Below, piece after piece: positions 43,330 to 52,269 of a DNA stretch of 64,000 nucleotides. The position numbers were made by a program, and so were the translations under genes. Numbering within the stretch: position 1 is the stretch's first letter; every line of letters starts with the position of its first letter. The notes under the pieces were generated by a model. The model had not been told where the DNA came from. It did not search any database and worked only from the letters and a program-made list of their open reading frames with translations. This DNA comes from SG8-41 sp963802355 (lineage in GTDB: Bacteria; Pseudomonadota; Gammaproteobacteria; Burkholderiales; SG8-41): positions 248,001 through 312,000 of the forward strand of contig CAWDIV010000039.1 in NCBI GenBank assembly GCA_963802355.1, written 5' to 3'.

Positions 43330-45456
43330 ATGAAATCTGACCTCCAACGCTTTTTCAATCCGCAATCCATCGCCATCATCGGCGCGTCCCAGGATTTCAT
43401 CACCATCAGCGGCCAGCCGCTCAAGCATCTGCAGTCGCATCACTACAAGGGCAGGCTGTACCCCGTGAATCCGCGCTATCAGGAAGTCGCGGGCGTCAAA
43501 TGCTACCCCTCGCTCGCCGATATCCCGGAGACACCCGACCTCGTGCTGATCCTCGTCAACGCTTCGCGCGTGGCCGACATATTGGAGCAGTGCGGCCGCA
43601 AGGAGGCACCCTACGTGATCATCTTCAGCTCGGGCTTCTCCGAGATGGGCGGGGCCGGGGTCGAGATGCAGGCCAGGCTCATCGAAATCGCGCGGCGCTA
43701 CGACATCGGCGTGATCGGCCCCAACTGCCAGGGGATGATAAACGTTGCCGACGGCGTATTTGCGGGCTTCGGTTCGGTGTTCTTCACCGACTACGCGCCC
43801 GGCCTGGTGAGCATGGTGTCGCAATCGGGAGGATTCGGCTTTTCGGTGATGAACCTGTCGTCCAAGGACGGCGGGCTCAACTTCCGGCAGATGGTCACGA
43901 CCGGCAACGAGATCGGCATATCGTCCCTGGAATTCATGGAGTACTTCATCCGCGATCCGCAAACCGAGATCATCGCGGGCTACATCGAAGGCGCAAAAGA
44001 CGCCTGGCGACTGCCCGAGATCGGCCAGAATGCGCTCTCCGCCGGCAAGCCGATCCTGATGTGGAAGGTCGGCAACACCGAGCAGGGGCAAAGGGCCGCG
44101 GCCTCGCACACCGCCAACCTGGGCGGCGCGATGGCGCTCTACAAGGCGGCGTTCCGGCAGAACGGCATCATCCAGGTCGAAGACGTCCAGGATCTCGTCG
44201 ACTACGGGCGTGCGTTTCGCAGCGGTCGCCTGCCCAGGGGGAATCGGCTGGCGATCATCACCATTTCCGGCGGCGCGGGTATCCTCATGACCGATGAGTG
44301 CATAGCGCGCGGCATGCAACTTGCGCAGCTCGCGCCGGAAACGATGGCCAGACTGCGCGAGTTCGTGCCAAGTTTCGGCTCGCTCCTGAACCCGGTGGAC
44401 GTTACCGCGGGGATCTTCAACGATCTCACTCTCATTAACCGCACCCTGCAGTGCGTCATCGATGACCCCGGCGTGGATTGCGTCGCGATGATCAACGCAT
44501 CGCTGCAGGGTGAGATTGCGGCGCAGATCGCGACCGAAATCGTGGCTGTCGCCGGCACGACCGACAAGCCGATCTACCTCACCTGGAGCGCGCGCGACGT
44601 GATGGCGCCCGACGCTTACGCGACGCTGGACGCTGCCCGTCTCCCGCACTACAAATCGCCGGTGCGCTGCGGCAGGGCGATGGCGGCCGTGTCGTGGTAC
44701 GCGGAGGCAAAGCGCCGGAACGAAGCGCGGCGGTCGGAGAAGCCGCTGGCGCTGCACCGGCCCGGCGCGGTCCGGGCGCTGACGGGCAGGCGGTCGCATA
44801 TTGCGGAATACGAGGCCAAGCGCATACTCGCCGAATACGGTATTCCGGTGACGCGCGAGGATCTGGCGAAGAGCGGCGGCGACGCGCTCGCCATCGCCCG
44901 TCGCCTGGGCTATCCGCTGGCGCTCAAGGTGCAGTCCCCCGACATATCGCACAAAACCGAGGCGCGCGCGGTACACCTCGGGATCGCGTCCGATGCTGAA
45001 CTGGCCGCTGCGTACGACCAGGTCATCACCAATGCGCGTGCCTACATGAAGGACGCTGCTATCGAGGGCGTGTTGGTTCAGGAGATGGTGGGCGACGGCA
45101 TGGAAGCCATACTGGGCGTGACGAACGACGCGCTCTTCGGCCCCGCGGTGATGTTCGGGCTGGGCGGCATCTTCGCGGAAGTACTGGAGGACGTCTCGTT
45201 CCGGCTGGCGCCGGTGACACCGTCGGTCGCGCGCGAAATGGTCGAGGAGATTGCGGGCTATCCGGTGCTGGCCGGCGCGCGCGGCAGGCCACCCGCGGAC
45301 GTGGATGCGCTGGTGGACGCCATCGTGCGGCTGTCGGCGCTGGCGGTCGACCTCAAGGATCACGTTGCGGAGCTCGACGTGAACCCCTTGTTCGTATTTC
45401 CCGAGGGGCATGGCGTGAAGGCGGTTGACGCTCTCATTCGATCCAAAGGCGAATGA
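43330..45456 (+). CDS. ADP-forming acyl-CoA synthetase (acetyl-CoA synthetase/Pat-like CoA ligase)
   Basis: A 708-residue fused NDP-forming acyl-CoA synthetase. N-terminal CoA-binding Rossmann domain (SIAIIGASQDFITISGQP), succinyl-CoA-ligase-like domain with IGPNCQGMINV, SQSGGFGFS and the phospho-His at His260 in AASHTANLGG, then a C-terminal ATP-grasp domain from about residue 490 (SHIAEYEAKRILAEYGIPV, GYPLALKVQSPDISHKTE, EMVGDGMEAILG). It converts an acyl-CoA plus ADP to acid plus ATP, or the reverse. The ATG at 43330 lacks a strong ribosome binding site. No GNAT domain is present. Confidence 0.92.
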   Translation: MKSDLQRFFNPQSIAIIGASQDFITISGQPLKHLQSHHYKGRLYPVNPRYQEVAGVKCYPSLADIPETPDLVLILVNASRVADILEQCGRKEAPYVIIFSSGFSEMGGAGVEMQARLIEIARRYDIGVIGPNCQGMINVADGVFAGFGSVFFTDYAPGLVSMVSQSGGFGFSVMNLSSKDGGLNFRQMVTTGNEIGISSLEFMEYFIRDPQTEIIAGYIEGAKDAWRLPEIGQNALSAGKPILMWKVGNTEQGQRAAASHTANLGGAMALYKAAFRQNGIIQVEDVQDLVDYGRAFRSGRLPRGNRLAIITISGGAGILMTDECIARGMQLAQLAPETMARLREFVPSFGSLLNPVDVTAGIFNDLTLINRTLQCVIDDPGVDCVAMINASLQGEIAAQIATEIVAVAGTTDKPIYLTWSARDVMAPDAYATLDAARLPHYKSPVRCGRAMAAVSWYAEAKRRNEARRSEKPLALHRPGAVRALTGRRSHIAEYEAKRILAEYGIPVTREDLAKSGGDALAIARRLGYPLALKVQSPDISHKTEARAVHLGIASDAELAAAYDQVITNARAYMKDAAIEGVLVQEMVGDGMEAILGVTNDALFGPAVMFGLGGIFAEVLEDVSFRLAPVTPSVAREMVEEIAGYPVLAGARGRPPADVDALVDAIVRLSALAVDLKDHVAELDVNPLFVFPEGHGVKAVDALIRSKGE

Positions 45457-45530
45457 AGCCACAGATAAACACAGATGAAGACAGATAAAACCCAAACCGG
45501 AAATGCATTAGCCACTGGAATCACACGGAA
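45455..45530 (+). repeat. CACAGATAAA repeat and ACACGGAA run
   Basis: AGCCACAGATAAACACAGATG begins directly after the stop codon of the acyl-CoA synthetase; ACACGGAAAACACGGAAG follows at 45522. No inverted arm is visible in the rest of the spacer (45531-45633). Confidence 0.7.
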
Positions 45531-45633
45531 AACACGGAAGCAGTAGCAAGAGCATCTTGGCCGCGCATACCAAGACTGCAACGCGCGAAGATCGCATGCG
45601 TTATCACTTTCTTGTTGCCCCTGAGGTTGAGCC

Positions 45634-46780
45634 ATGAAACTATCGCCTGAAACAGAAGAGTTCCGGCAGCAGATCCGCCGATTCGTGGAGAAAGAGGTCG
45701 AGCCGCGCTCGCGCTGGATCGAGGAGCACGACGCCATACCCGACGATCTGATGGCGAAGGCGCGCGAGCTGGGACTGTTCGGCATCACCATCCCTGAGGA
45801 ATACGGCGGGCGCCGGGCTCGACCTCGCGGGCAAGTGCGCGATCGAGGAGGAGCTCGGGCGCGAGCAACTATGGGTTCGCGACGGTCATCGCCAACCATA
45901 CCGGTATCAGCACGCATCGGCATCGTCACCCTCGGCTCGGAGGCGCTGAAGCGCAAGTACCTGCCGCGCATGGCGACCGGCGAATGGGTCGGCTGCTTCG
46001 CGCTGACCGAGCCGCAGGCGGGCTCGGACCCGGCTGCGATGCGCACGACCGCGGTAAGGAAGGGCGACCGCTACGTGCTGAACGGCGAGAAGATCTTCAT
46101 CACCAACGCGGGCATCGCGCAGGTCTTCACGGTGATGGCGATCACCGACAAGACGAAGGGCATCAAGGGCATCTCGGCGTTCGTCGTCGAGCGCGGCTTC
46201 CCCGGCTTCCCGATCGGGAAGAACGAGCTCAAGATGGGCATGCACGGCTGCCACCACCGCGCCGCTGGCGTTCACCGATTGCGAGGTGCCGGCGGAGAAC
46301 CTGCTCGGCGCCGAGGGGATGGGCTACGTCCAGGCCTTGAAGACGCTCACGCGCGGGCGCGTAACCATCGCGGCGCGCAGCTGCGGCATCATGGACAAGC
46401 TGATCGAGCGCTGCATCGACTACATGAAGATGCGCACGCAGGGCGGCAGGAAGCTCGCCGAGTACCAGGGCCTGCAGTGGATGCTCGCCGACATGGCGGT
46501 CAGCGCGGGACGCGGCGCGGCTCATCACGGAGCGCGCGATCGAAGCGCTGATGCGCGGCGAGCGGGCGACGATGGAGGCTTCGGTCGCGAAGCTCTACGC
46601 GACGGAGGCGCTCGGCGAAGGTGGCGGACGCCGCGGTGCAGATCCACGGCGGGATGGGCTACATGCGCGAGGCGGGCATCGAGACCGTACTATCGCGACG
46701 TGCGCATCATGCGCATCTACGAGGGCTCCTCCGAGATCCAGCGCAACATCATCGCGGGACAGTTGTTGAAGGACAATTGA
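45634..46780 (+). pseudogene. Acyl-CoA dehydrogenase, about seven single-base insertions
   Basis: Joined, a normal acyl-CoA dehydrogenase of about 380 residues that would oxidise an acyl-CoA to the enoyl-CoA with FAD. Visible pieces: MKLSPETEEFRQQIRRFVEK, LGLFGITIPEEYGG, WVGCFALTEPQAGSDPAAM (FAD motif), VLNGEKIFITNAG, VPAENLLGAEGMGY, and a C-terminal QIHGGMGYMREAGIE plus YRDVRIMRIYEGSSEIQ. Extra bases are inferred near 45810, 45865, 45915, 46250, 46520, 46620 and 46687; each restores the family sequence when removed. No deletion is needed. The intact synthetase upstream fits one acyl-CoA pathway. Confidence 0.87.
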
Positions 46781-46861
46781 CCACGGAGAACAGGGGGCCG
46801 GCAGGACCGGATCCCGCAGGTCCGACAGGACTGACAACAGCCAAAGATTGGAGGAGACATC

Positions 46862-47849
46862 ATGAACGAGACTCGTAGCCGCAATCGTGTTAGTTCGTCG
46901 CTCATCGGCATGTTCTGCGCAGCCGCGGTAGTTGCGGGGTCCGCGCCGGCGCAAACGTATCCGTCCAGGCCGATCGAGTTCGTCGCGCAGATCGTCCGCG
47001 GGCGGCGGCACCGACCTCTTCTGCGCGCCATCACCGATATGCTCACGAAGCAGAAGGCCTTCTCGCAGCCGCTCCTCAATTCCAACCGCGTCGGCGGAGC
47101 TGGCGTCGTCGCGTACACCTACATCAAGAGCAAGCGGGGCGATCCGCATGTAATCCAGACGATCGCCACCGGCGGAGTACTGAACGCTGCAGTTCGGCCG
47201 GAACTCGAATTGCCCCTCGACATCTTCACCCCGCTCGCGATGTTCGCGACGGATCCGCAGGTCATCGCGTTGCGCGCCGAATCGAAGTTCAAGACGTTCA
47301 AGGAGCTTGTCGAAGCGGCCAAGACGCGAGCCCGGAACGATGTCGGTGGGCATCACGGGGCCGACCGGAACCGCGCGCCTCGCGTTCCACATCATCGAGC
47401 GCGTGACCGGCACGAAGTTCAAGTACGTGAGCTTCAAGGGCGGCGGCGAAGCCGTGCTCGCCACCCTCGGCGGACACGTCGAGGTCACCGGGGAGAACAT
47501 GAGCGAGATGCTGCCGCTCGTCGAAGTCAAGAAGATGCGCGTGCTCGCGGTGGCGGGCGAGCGGCGCTTCATCCAGGCGCCTGATATCCCGACGGCGAAA
47601 GAGCTGGGCTACAACATCATCGCCGCCACCGGGCGCGGGTTTGCCATGCCCGCCGGAGTGCCGAAGGAAGCCGCCGCGGCGATGGAGGCCGCCTTGAAGC
47701 GCGTCTACGACAGCGAGGCCTACAAGGAGTATTCCCACCGCAACATGTTCGACAATGGGTATCTCGACGGCGCTGGTTTCGGAAAATATCTCGCCGTGAA
47801 CCGTGTCGTGCAGGAGGAGTTTCTCAAAGCGATCGGCGTGGTGAAATAG
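46862..47849 (+). pseudogene. Bug/TctC-family receptor of the divergent subgroup, frameshifted
   Basis: Receptor of about 329 residues when joined. GGAGGAG precedes ATG 46862. Signal ends GSAPAQT; YPSRPIEFVAQIV leads to a disturbed ligand loop (GGGTDLF). NSNRVGGAGVVAYTYIKSKR and LDIFTPLAMFATDPQV match the subgroup seen at 28236. Frame changes: an extra base near 46996, a compensating -1 (or +2) near 47020, and an extra base near 47329 before PGTMSVGITG. The remaining 180 residues are open. Confidence 0.82.
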
Positions 47850-47973
47850 GTGGGTAGAAGCCCGACTGCACGCTAATCTTTTCTTACCAAACCGAGCGTA
47901 AGTGAACCAAGAAGCACATTCCCTGTAAGTCTTGCGGAGCGAGAGAAAACACGAATCATACGATGACTGATAT

Positions 47974-48750
47974 ATGGCAAGCGTGAAGGACTTGCTCGAT
48001 CTCTCGGGTCGCGTGAGCGTGGTGACGGGCGGCGCGACCGGCTTAGGTCTGCAAATGGCGACGGCACTGGCGGAGGCCGGTTCGAACGTCGTCATCTGCT
48101 CGCGCAAGCTCGAGAACTGCGCGGCGGCGGCGCAGGGTATCGAAAAGCTCGGGGTGCAGGCGTTGGGACTCGCCGCCGACGTAACCAAGCCGGATCAGGT
48201 GGAGGCGGTAAAGGACGCGACGCTGAAACAGTTCGGGCGCGTGGACGTGCTGGTCAACAACGCGGGGCGCGCCTGGGTCGCGCCGCCGGAAGAGATGCCG
48301 CTCGAGCGCTGGCAGCAAACCATGGACCTCAACGTTACGGCGCCCTTCATTTGCTCTCAGGCGTTCGGCCGCGAGATGATCAAGGCGAGGCGCGGCAAGA
48401 TCATAAACATCGCCTCGATCGCCGGGCTGATCGGGCGCAACCCCCGGGCATACAACTCGATCGTCTACAGCACGAGCAAGGGCGCGCTTGTCAACTTCAC
48501 ACGCGATCTCGCGGTCAAGTGGGCGCAGCACAACATCAACGTAAACTGCATCTGCCCGGGCTTCTTTGTGACACCCATCAATCAGAAGCTGTTCGAGCGA
48601 AACCCGGAGCCGATCCTGCGCGAGATCCCGCTCGGGCGCACCGGCGGAGAAAACGACCTGAAGGGGATCGCGGTGCTGCTCGCTTCCGACGCCTCCAACT
48701 TCATCACCGGGGCGATCATTCCGGTCGATGGCGGAACGGTGGCGTGGTGA
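47974..48750 (+). CDS. Short-chain dehydrogenase/reductase
   Basis: A 258-residue classical SDR. Cofactor motif VVTGGATGLGLQMA (residues 17-30), NNAG at 95-98, and the catalytic Ser148, Tyr165 and Lys169 in NIASIAG and VYSTSKGAL. The C-terminal NFITGAIIPVDGGTVAW is typical of 3-oxoacyl-reductase- or gluconate-5-dehydrogenase-like members. The absence of Asp after the second strand (ICSRKLENC, Arg-Lys) favours NADPH. The dispersed 3' element begins 20 bases after its stop. Confidence 0.94.
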   Translation: MASVKDLLDLSGRVSVVTGGATGLGLQMATALAEAGSNVVICSRKLENCAAAAQGIEKLGVQALGLAADVTKPDQVEAVKDATLKQFGRVDVLVNNAGRAWVAPPEEMPLERWQQTMDLNVTAPFICSQAFGREMIKARRGKIINIASIAGLIGRNPRAYNSIVYSTSKGALVNFTRDLAVKWAQHNINVNCICPGFFVTPINQKLFERNPEPILREIPLGRTGGENDLKGIAVLLASDASNFITGAIIPVDGGTVAW

Positions 48751-48770
48751 AGTGGCAACGCAGTGATGAG

Positions 48771-48845
48771 GGCGCGTCGAGGGGCGGAACAGGGGCCCCG
48801 AACTTGTTCGGGGATGTGACCCCCGGCGGCGCGCAGGGCGGCCGA
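48771..48845 (+). repeat. Dispersed 3' element, copy B
   Basis: GGCGCGTCGAGGGGCGGAAC, GGGGCCCC, a loop containing the palindrome CCCCGAACTTGTTCGGGG, GGGGATGTGACCCCCGG and CAGGGCGGCCGA. It is the best-preserved copy and lies after the SDR stop codon in the same orientation as copies A and C relative to their genes. The rest of this 304-base gap (48846-49054) shows nothing recognisable. Confidence 0.82.
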
Positions 48846-49054
48846 GACAATCGACCCAAGATCTCGCAATGAGCTGTCCGAGGCCGCCGTCGCAGTGACG
48901 AAGCGACGAAGCGATCTACAGCTTGGAGTTCGCCTACTGGTGTAGCTCTCGATGATCTCGTCCCCATTGGGGGATACACGCCCGGGCGCTGGGCGATACG
49001 GCCTAGCACTGCGTCAGGCAGCCGATGCGGAATGGGTGGCCGATTACTATCGAA

Positions 49055-49603
49055 TCAGAGAGTCGACACCTTCCCCGGTTCCAGCTCGGGCTTGAGCGCG
49101 ATCTGCGCGAGGCACAGTGCGGTGTAGTAGCTGCACGTCAGCGTGAGGTCCACGGCGCCTTGCGTGCCCAGCAATGTATGGACTGCGGCAAAGACCTCGT
49201 CCGGCACCTCCTTGCGTCGCAGCAACTCGTGCACGAACCGGCTGATCACCTGTTCATGCGCGGTGAGCCCTGCCGGGGCTTTACCCGTCCGTATGGACTC
49301 GATGGATGCCGCGCCGACGCCGGCCTTGGCAGCCAGCACGGCGTGGCCCGTCCACTCGATCGCACTGTTGAACTCGCGGGCGACCAAGATGATCGCCAGC
49401 TCCTTCAGGTTTTCCGGCATGGCGCTCTGAAACCGCAATTGCGCTCCCAGCGAGGTGAGATAGCTTGCGGCTTTCGGACTGTGCAGCAGGGCGCGGAATT
49501 GAAGGCCCACCGCGGGTGCGTTGCGGTCGCGGCGGATGCGGTCGTAAATCTCCTGTCCCTCGGCGTCCAACTGCTCTCGTTCTACGTAAGGCACGCGGGC
49601 CAT
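49055..49603 (-). CDS. Carboxymuconolactone decarboxylase family protein
   Basis: A 182-residue all-helical CMD/AhpD-like protein. LKELAIILVAREFNSAIEWTGH (about 67-87) is the core, with the family Glu83 and His87 but no CxxC pair, so peroxiredoxin-reductase (AhpD) activity is unlikely. LTLTCSYYTALCLAQIAL is the typical C-terminal helix. Members include 4-carboxymuconolactone decarboxylase and many proteins of unknown role. AAAGGGAAC precedes the ATG. It appears monocistronic. Confidence 0.88.
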   Translation of the reverse strand: MARVPYVEREQLDAEGQEIYDRIRRDRNAPAVGLQFRALLHSPKAASYLTSLGAQLRFQSAMPENLKELAIILVAREFNSAIEWTGHAVLAAKAGVGAASIESIRTGKAPAGLTAHEQVISRFVHELLRRKEVPDEVFAAVHTLLGTQGAVDLTLTCSYYTALCLAQIALKPELEPGKVSTL

Positions 49604-49674
49604 ATTCGTTCCCTTTTCGCTTCGTTGCCGCAGGTTGACCCATTATAGAATGGCCACGAAGCAAAGAAGTGGCG

Positions 49675-49712
49675 GCTGACGAGTGAAGCCTGACGAGTGA
49701 CGACTGACGACC
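49675..49712. repeat. TGACGAGTGA repeat
   Basis: GCTGACGAGTGAAGCCTGAC, GAGTGACGACTGACGAC. A single short arm in the spacer upstream of the toxin/antitoxin-like pair. No inverted partner is seen. Confidence 0.6.
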
Positions 49713-49782
49713 CAGTGCCTGCGGATCGTCGCTCTCCAGCAAACCACGATAAATCCCTTATCATTCGACAAGGCATATCTGC

Positions 49783-49788
49783 TAAAAT
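49783..49788 (+). promoter_or_regulatory. Possible -10 box (TAAAAT) for a leaderless transcript
   Basis: TAAAAT ends seven bases before the expected start point at about 49795, and the best ATG of the following gene is at 49796. No Shine-Dalgarno site fits that ATG, so a leaderless mRNA is plausible. The -35 region is poor (TTATCATTC around 49758-49766). Confidence 0.3.
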
Positions 49789-49795
49789 TTGGAGC

Positions 49796-50296
49796 ATGGT
49801 CACCGCCCGGAGGGATGCAGAAAACCCGCTACTTTCGGTTTCGCAGTTCGCTATGCGGGAGAGGGTCAGCCGCGCACGCGTGCTACAGCTACTCGCCGCC
49901 GGCCGCCTCCCCGGCGCCCGGAGAATCGGTCATCACTGGGTGATACCCGCGAGCACGACGATGGACCGGCATGCCCCCGGTCGTCCGAAGACTCGGGCGA
50001 ACGCCGCCGGCGCTAACCGACTTCTGCGCATCCTGGCGAGGAAGTACGTATGGTGGCTCCCGCCTGCGGACGCACTGAAGCGAACCCACTTAGTGACTTC
50101 ACAGGTGATGGAACTGGGTGACTACGACGACGTGCTCCGGCTCGAATGCGTGGTCGGTCGTGTCGCTCTCGTTGCTGCGCTTCGGGAAGCGGAGTCGGGT
50201 CGATTCTCCGCGCCGTCGTGGGCGTTCTGGCACTATCGCCTGGGACTTGCACGGCCGGGACGGGTCCCGCCACTGCCCAAGCGCGCGTTCCGGTGA
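49796..50296 (+). CDS. Helix-turn-helix antitoxin-like partner of an AbiEii-type protein
   Basis: A 166-residue basic protein. Residues about 12-50 (LLSVSQFAMRERVSRARVLQ, AGRLPGARRIGHHWVIPAS) form an excisionase-like winged helix DNA-binding domain. The C-terminal part includes LARKYVWWLPPADALKRTHL and ends VPPLPKRAFR. Its stop overlaps the GTG start of the next gene by four bases. In AbiE-type type IV toxin-antitoxin systems the first gene is a DNA-binding antitoxin that represses the operon; the size and order here fit, although the domain is not the classic AbiEi fold. Confidence 0.7.
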   Translation: MVTARRDAENPLLSVSQFAMRERVSRARVLQLLAAGRLPGARRIGHHWVIPASTTMDRHAPGRPKTRANAAGANRLLRILARKYVWWLPPADALKRTHLVTSQVMELGDYDDVLRLECVVGRVALVAALREAESGRFSAPSWAFWHYRLGLARPGRVPPLPKRAFR

Positions 50297-50988
50297 TCGC
50301 GACGATCGTTCCGAAGCTCACGAGACTGCCTACAGGGCAAAGACGGCTGTGGCCCGAGCTCCGGCCGGGTGTCGAGCTGCGCCTGGTGCTCTACGGAGGC
50401 ACGGCGATCTCCCTCCATCTCGGACATCGCTCGTCGATCGACTTCGACTTCTTCTGCGCCCGGCCGCTCGACAAGAACGCCATTCGAAGGGCATTCCCAT
50501 TCATGCAAAGGGCCACGGTCTTGCAGGATGCCGAAGACACGCTCGTCGTGCTGGTCCCCGTGCGCGGCAAGAATTCCGTGAAAGTGGCCTTATATGGCGG
50601 GCTGACGTTCGGACGGATAGGTGATCCGCTGCTCACGCGCGACGGCGTGCTCGAGGTCGCCTCCCTGAACGACCTGATGGCGCACAAGCTCAAAGTCATA
50701 CTGGATCGGCCGGAGAAGAAGGACTACGAGGACATCGCCGCGATGATACGGGCCGGCTGCCCGGTCTCGCGGGGGCTCGCGGGTGCCCGGGCACTGTTCG
50801 GCAAAGCATTTTCGCCGGCAGCCGCACTCAAGGCCTTGGTCTATTTCGAAGGTGGAGATCTTGCGTCGCTGTCGGTCACGGATCGCAGCACCTTGATTGC
50901 GGCTGCGAGGACGGTCGGAGTGCTTCCCACCGTCAAGCTGCGCTCGAGCAGTCTTGCCATTCCGATCGGCGCCGGCACGCCGCCCTAG
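50293..50988 (+). CDS. AbiEii/AbiGii-type nucleotidyltransferase (toxin-like)
   Basis: A 231-residue nucleotidyltransferase. The DNA-polymerase-beta-like motif is YGGTAISLHLGHRSSIDFDF, with Gly35-Gly36 and the metal ligands Asp50 and Asp52. The second family motif, Lys132 in LMAHKLKVI and KKDYEDIAAMI (Lys143, Asp144, Asp147), is also present. AbiEii/MenT-type enzymes transfer nucleotides to tRNA ends or other targets and cause growth arrest or phage abortive infection. GTG start overlaps the upstream HTH gene (GTGA), so the two are translationally coupled. Confidence 0.85.
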   Translation: MIATIVPKLTRLPTGQRRLWPELRPGVELRLVLYGGTAISLHLGHRSSIDFDFFCARPLDKNAIRRAFPFMQRATVLQDAEDTLVVLVPVRGKNSVKVALYGGLTFGRIGDPLLTRDGVLEVASLNDLMAHKLKVILDRPEKKDYEDIAAMIRAGCPVSRGLAGARALFGKAFSPAAALKALVYFEGGDLASLSVTDRSTLIAAARTVGVLPTVKLRSSSLAIPIGAGTPP

Positions 50989-51182
50989 CCCGCATGTTTC
51001 GCGGGTAACAACTTCGGGAGCTTCTGAAGCGGCAACCCTTCGGTCATTTCCAACGCACTGACTTCTTGCCAAAAATCAATCAGCCCGCATGCGTCATCCG
51101 CCGATCCGTGCATCATCTGGTCCGGCAACGTGGAACGGGACTAGGATATCATCCTCGATCCGAAATTCCGGAAGGACGAACC

Positions 51183-52109
51183 ATGGACACTGTCTCCACT
51201 CAATCGACACCGCGCACCGCCAGCAAAGGCCGTCGTCTGAAGGAGCTGATTCAATCACCGGAAATTCTTGTCGCGCCCGGTGTCTTTGACGGCTACAGCG
51301 CGCGGCTGGTCGAAAAGGCGGGCTTCAAGTCCGCTTCCATCACGGGCGCAGGCACTTCCGAGAGCCGGCTCGGGTGGGCCGATCGCGGCATCATGGGCCT
51401 GGAGGAGAACCTGGCCAACGCGCGGCGGATCGCCGATTGCACCGACCTGCTACTGCGGGCCGATGCCGATACCGGTTACGGCAACGCGATCAACGTGTAT
51501 TTCGCGGCGCGCGCGTTCGAGAAGGCGGGCGTGGCCGCGGTCATGTTCGAAGACCAGGTCTGGCCCAAGCGCTGCGGCCACATGGCGGGCAAGTCCGTGA
51601 TTCCCGCGGAAGAGATGGTCTCGAAAGTGAAGGCAGCGGTGGATGGAAGGCATGATCCCGATTTCATCATCATCGCCCGCACCGATGCCGCCGGCACGCA
51701 CAACGTGGACGAGGCGATCCGCCGGCTCAATCTCTACGCCGAGGCGGGCGCCGACTGCCTGTACGCCGACGCGCTGCTGTCGAAGGAAGACATCGCCAAG
51801 GTGGCGAAGAACGTGCGCAAGCCGCTCATCGTCAACATGGGCATGGGCATGCGCTCGCGCAAGACTACCCCTCTGATGACGCCGAAGGAACTGGAAGCAG
51901 CGGGCGTTGCGGTCGTCAGTTACCCGCGCATGCTGACCACGGCGGCGGTGAAAGGCATGATGAACGCGCTGGCGGTGTTCACGGGAGAGGTGATGGCGAA
52001 GAATCAGCTGGTGGACCGCACCGACCTGCAAGTGTCCTTCGAGGAGTGCAACGATCTCATGGGGATGGGCGAGTTGGACGAGATGGAACGACGTTTTAAC
52101 GGCGGCTAA
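51183..52109 (+). CDS. Isocitrate lyase/PEP mutase family lyase (2-methylisocitrate or dimethylmalate lyase-like)
   Basis: A 308-residue TIM-barrel lyase. The active-site loop is canonical: FEDQVWPKRCGHMAG, with Cys131. LVAPGVFDGYSARLVEKAGF, LLLRADADTGYG (metal-binding Asp residues) and DFIIIARTDA are intact. Such enzymes cleave 2-substituted malates to pyruvate or succinate plus a second acid. AAGGACG precedes the ATG. The next two genes encode an aconitase-family dehydratase, as in 2,3-dimethylmalate and 2-methylcitrate-type routes. Its stop codon lies in the loop of a strong hairpin. Confidence 0.9.
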   Translation: MDTVSTQSTPRTASKGRRLKELIQSPEILVAPGVFDGYSARLVEKAGFKSASITGAGTSESRLGWADRGIMGLEENLANARRIADCTDLLLRADADTGYGNAINVYFAARAFEKAGVAAVMFEDQVWPKRCGHMAGKSVIPAEEMVSKVKAAVDGRHDPDFIIIARTDAAGTHNVDEAIRRLNLYAEAGADCLYADALLSKEDIAKVAKNVRKPLIVNMGMGMRSRKTTPLMTPKELEAAGVAVVSYPRMLTTAAVKGMMNALAVFTGEVMAKNQLVDRTDLQVSFEECNDLMGMGELDEMERRFNGG

Positions 52110-52150
52110 CGCCACCGTTAAAACGTGAATATGTCTGCGTTCGCAGACAT
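52091..52150 (+). terminator. Two hairpins around a stop codon
   Basis: 12-base perfect arms ACGTTTTAACGG (52091-52102) and CCGTTAAAACGT (52115-52126) enclose the TAA of the lyase gene. A second hairpin follows at 52131-52150 (ATGTCTGCG, TT, CGCAGACAT). No U-tract follows, so attenuation or mRNA protection between the lyase and dehydratase genes is as likely as termination. Confidence 0.55.
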
Positions 52151-52269
52151 CCAGTGAGATCGAGAATCATGAGTTCGAATATTCCGTTGGTTCGCGCTGC
52201 GGGGCGGCGCGATTCGTGCTGCCGACATGAAGAAATGAGTAACTCGCGGGATCCTAAAGGAGGCAGCAC

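Noticed and set aside
43318..45495. A 725-codon minus-strand open frame
   Set aside because: Antisense to the acyl-CoA synthetase, whose motifs (GPNCQG, SHTANLGG, ATP-grasp) are unmistakable. The N-terminus is translated CACAGAT repeat.
45634..46780. Programmed +1 frameshifting or an altered genetic code
   Set aside because: Many shifts per gene, no shared slippery motif, and intact neighbours read normally. Insertion errors explain it more simply.
48751..49054. Small gene between the SDR and the carboxymuconolactone-decarboxylase-family gene
   Set aside because: Frames here are short, rich in Arg and Pro, and overlap the dispersed 3' element; no ribosome binding site or hydropathy pattern supports them.
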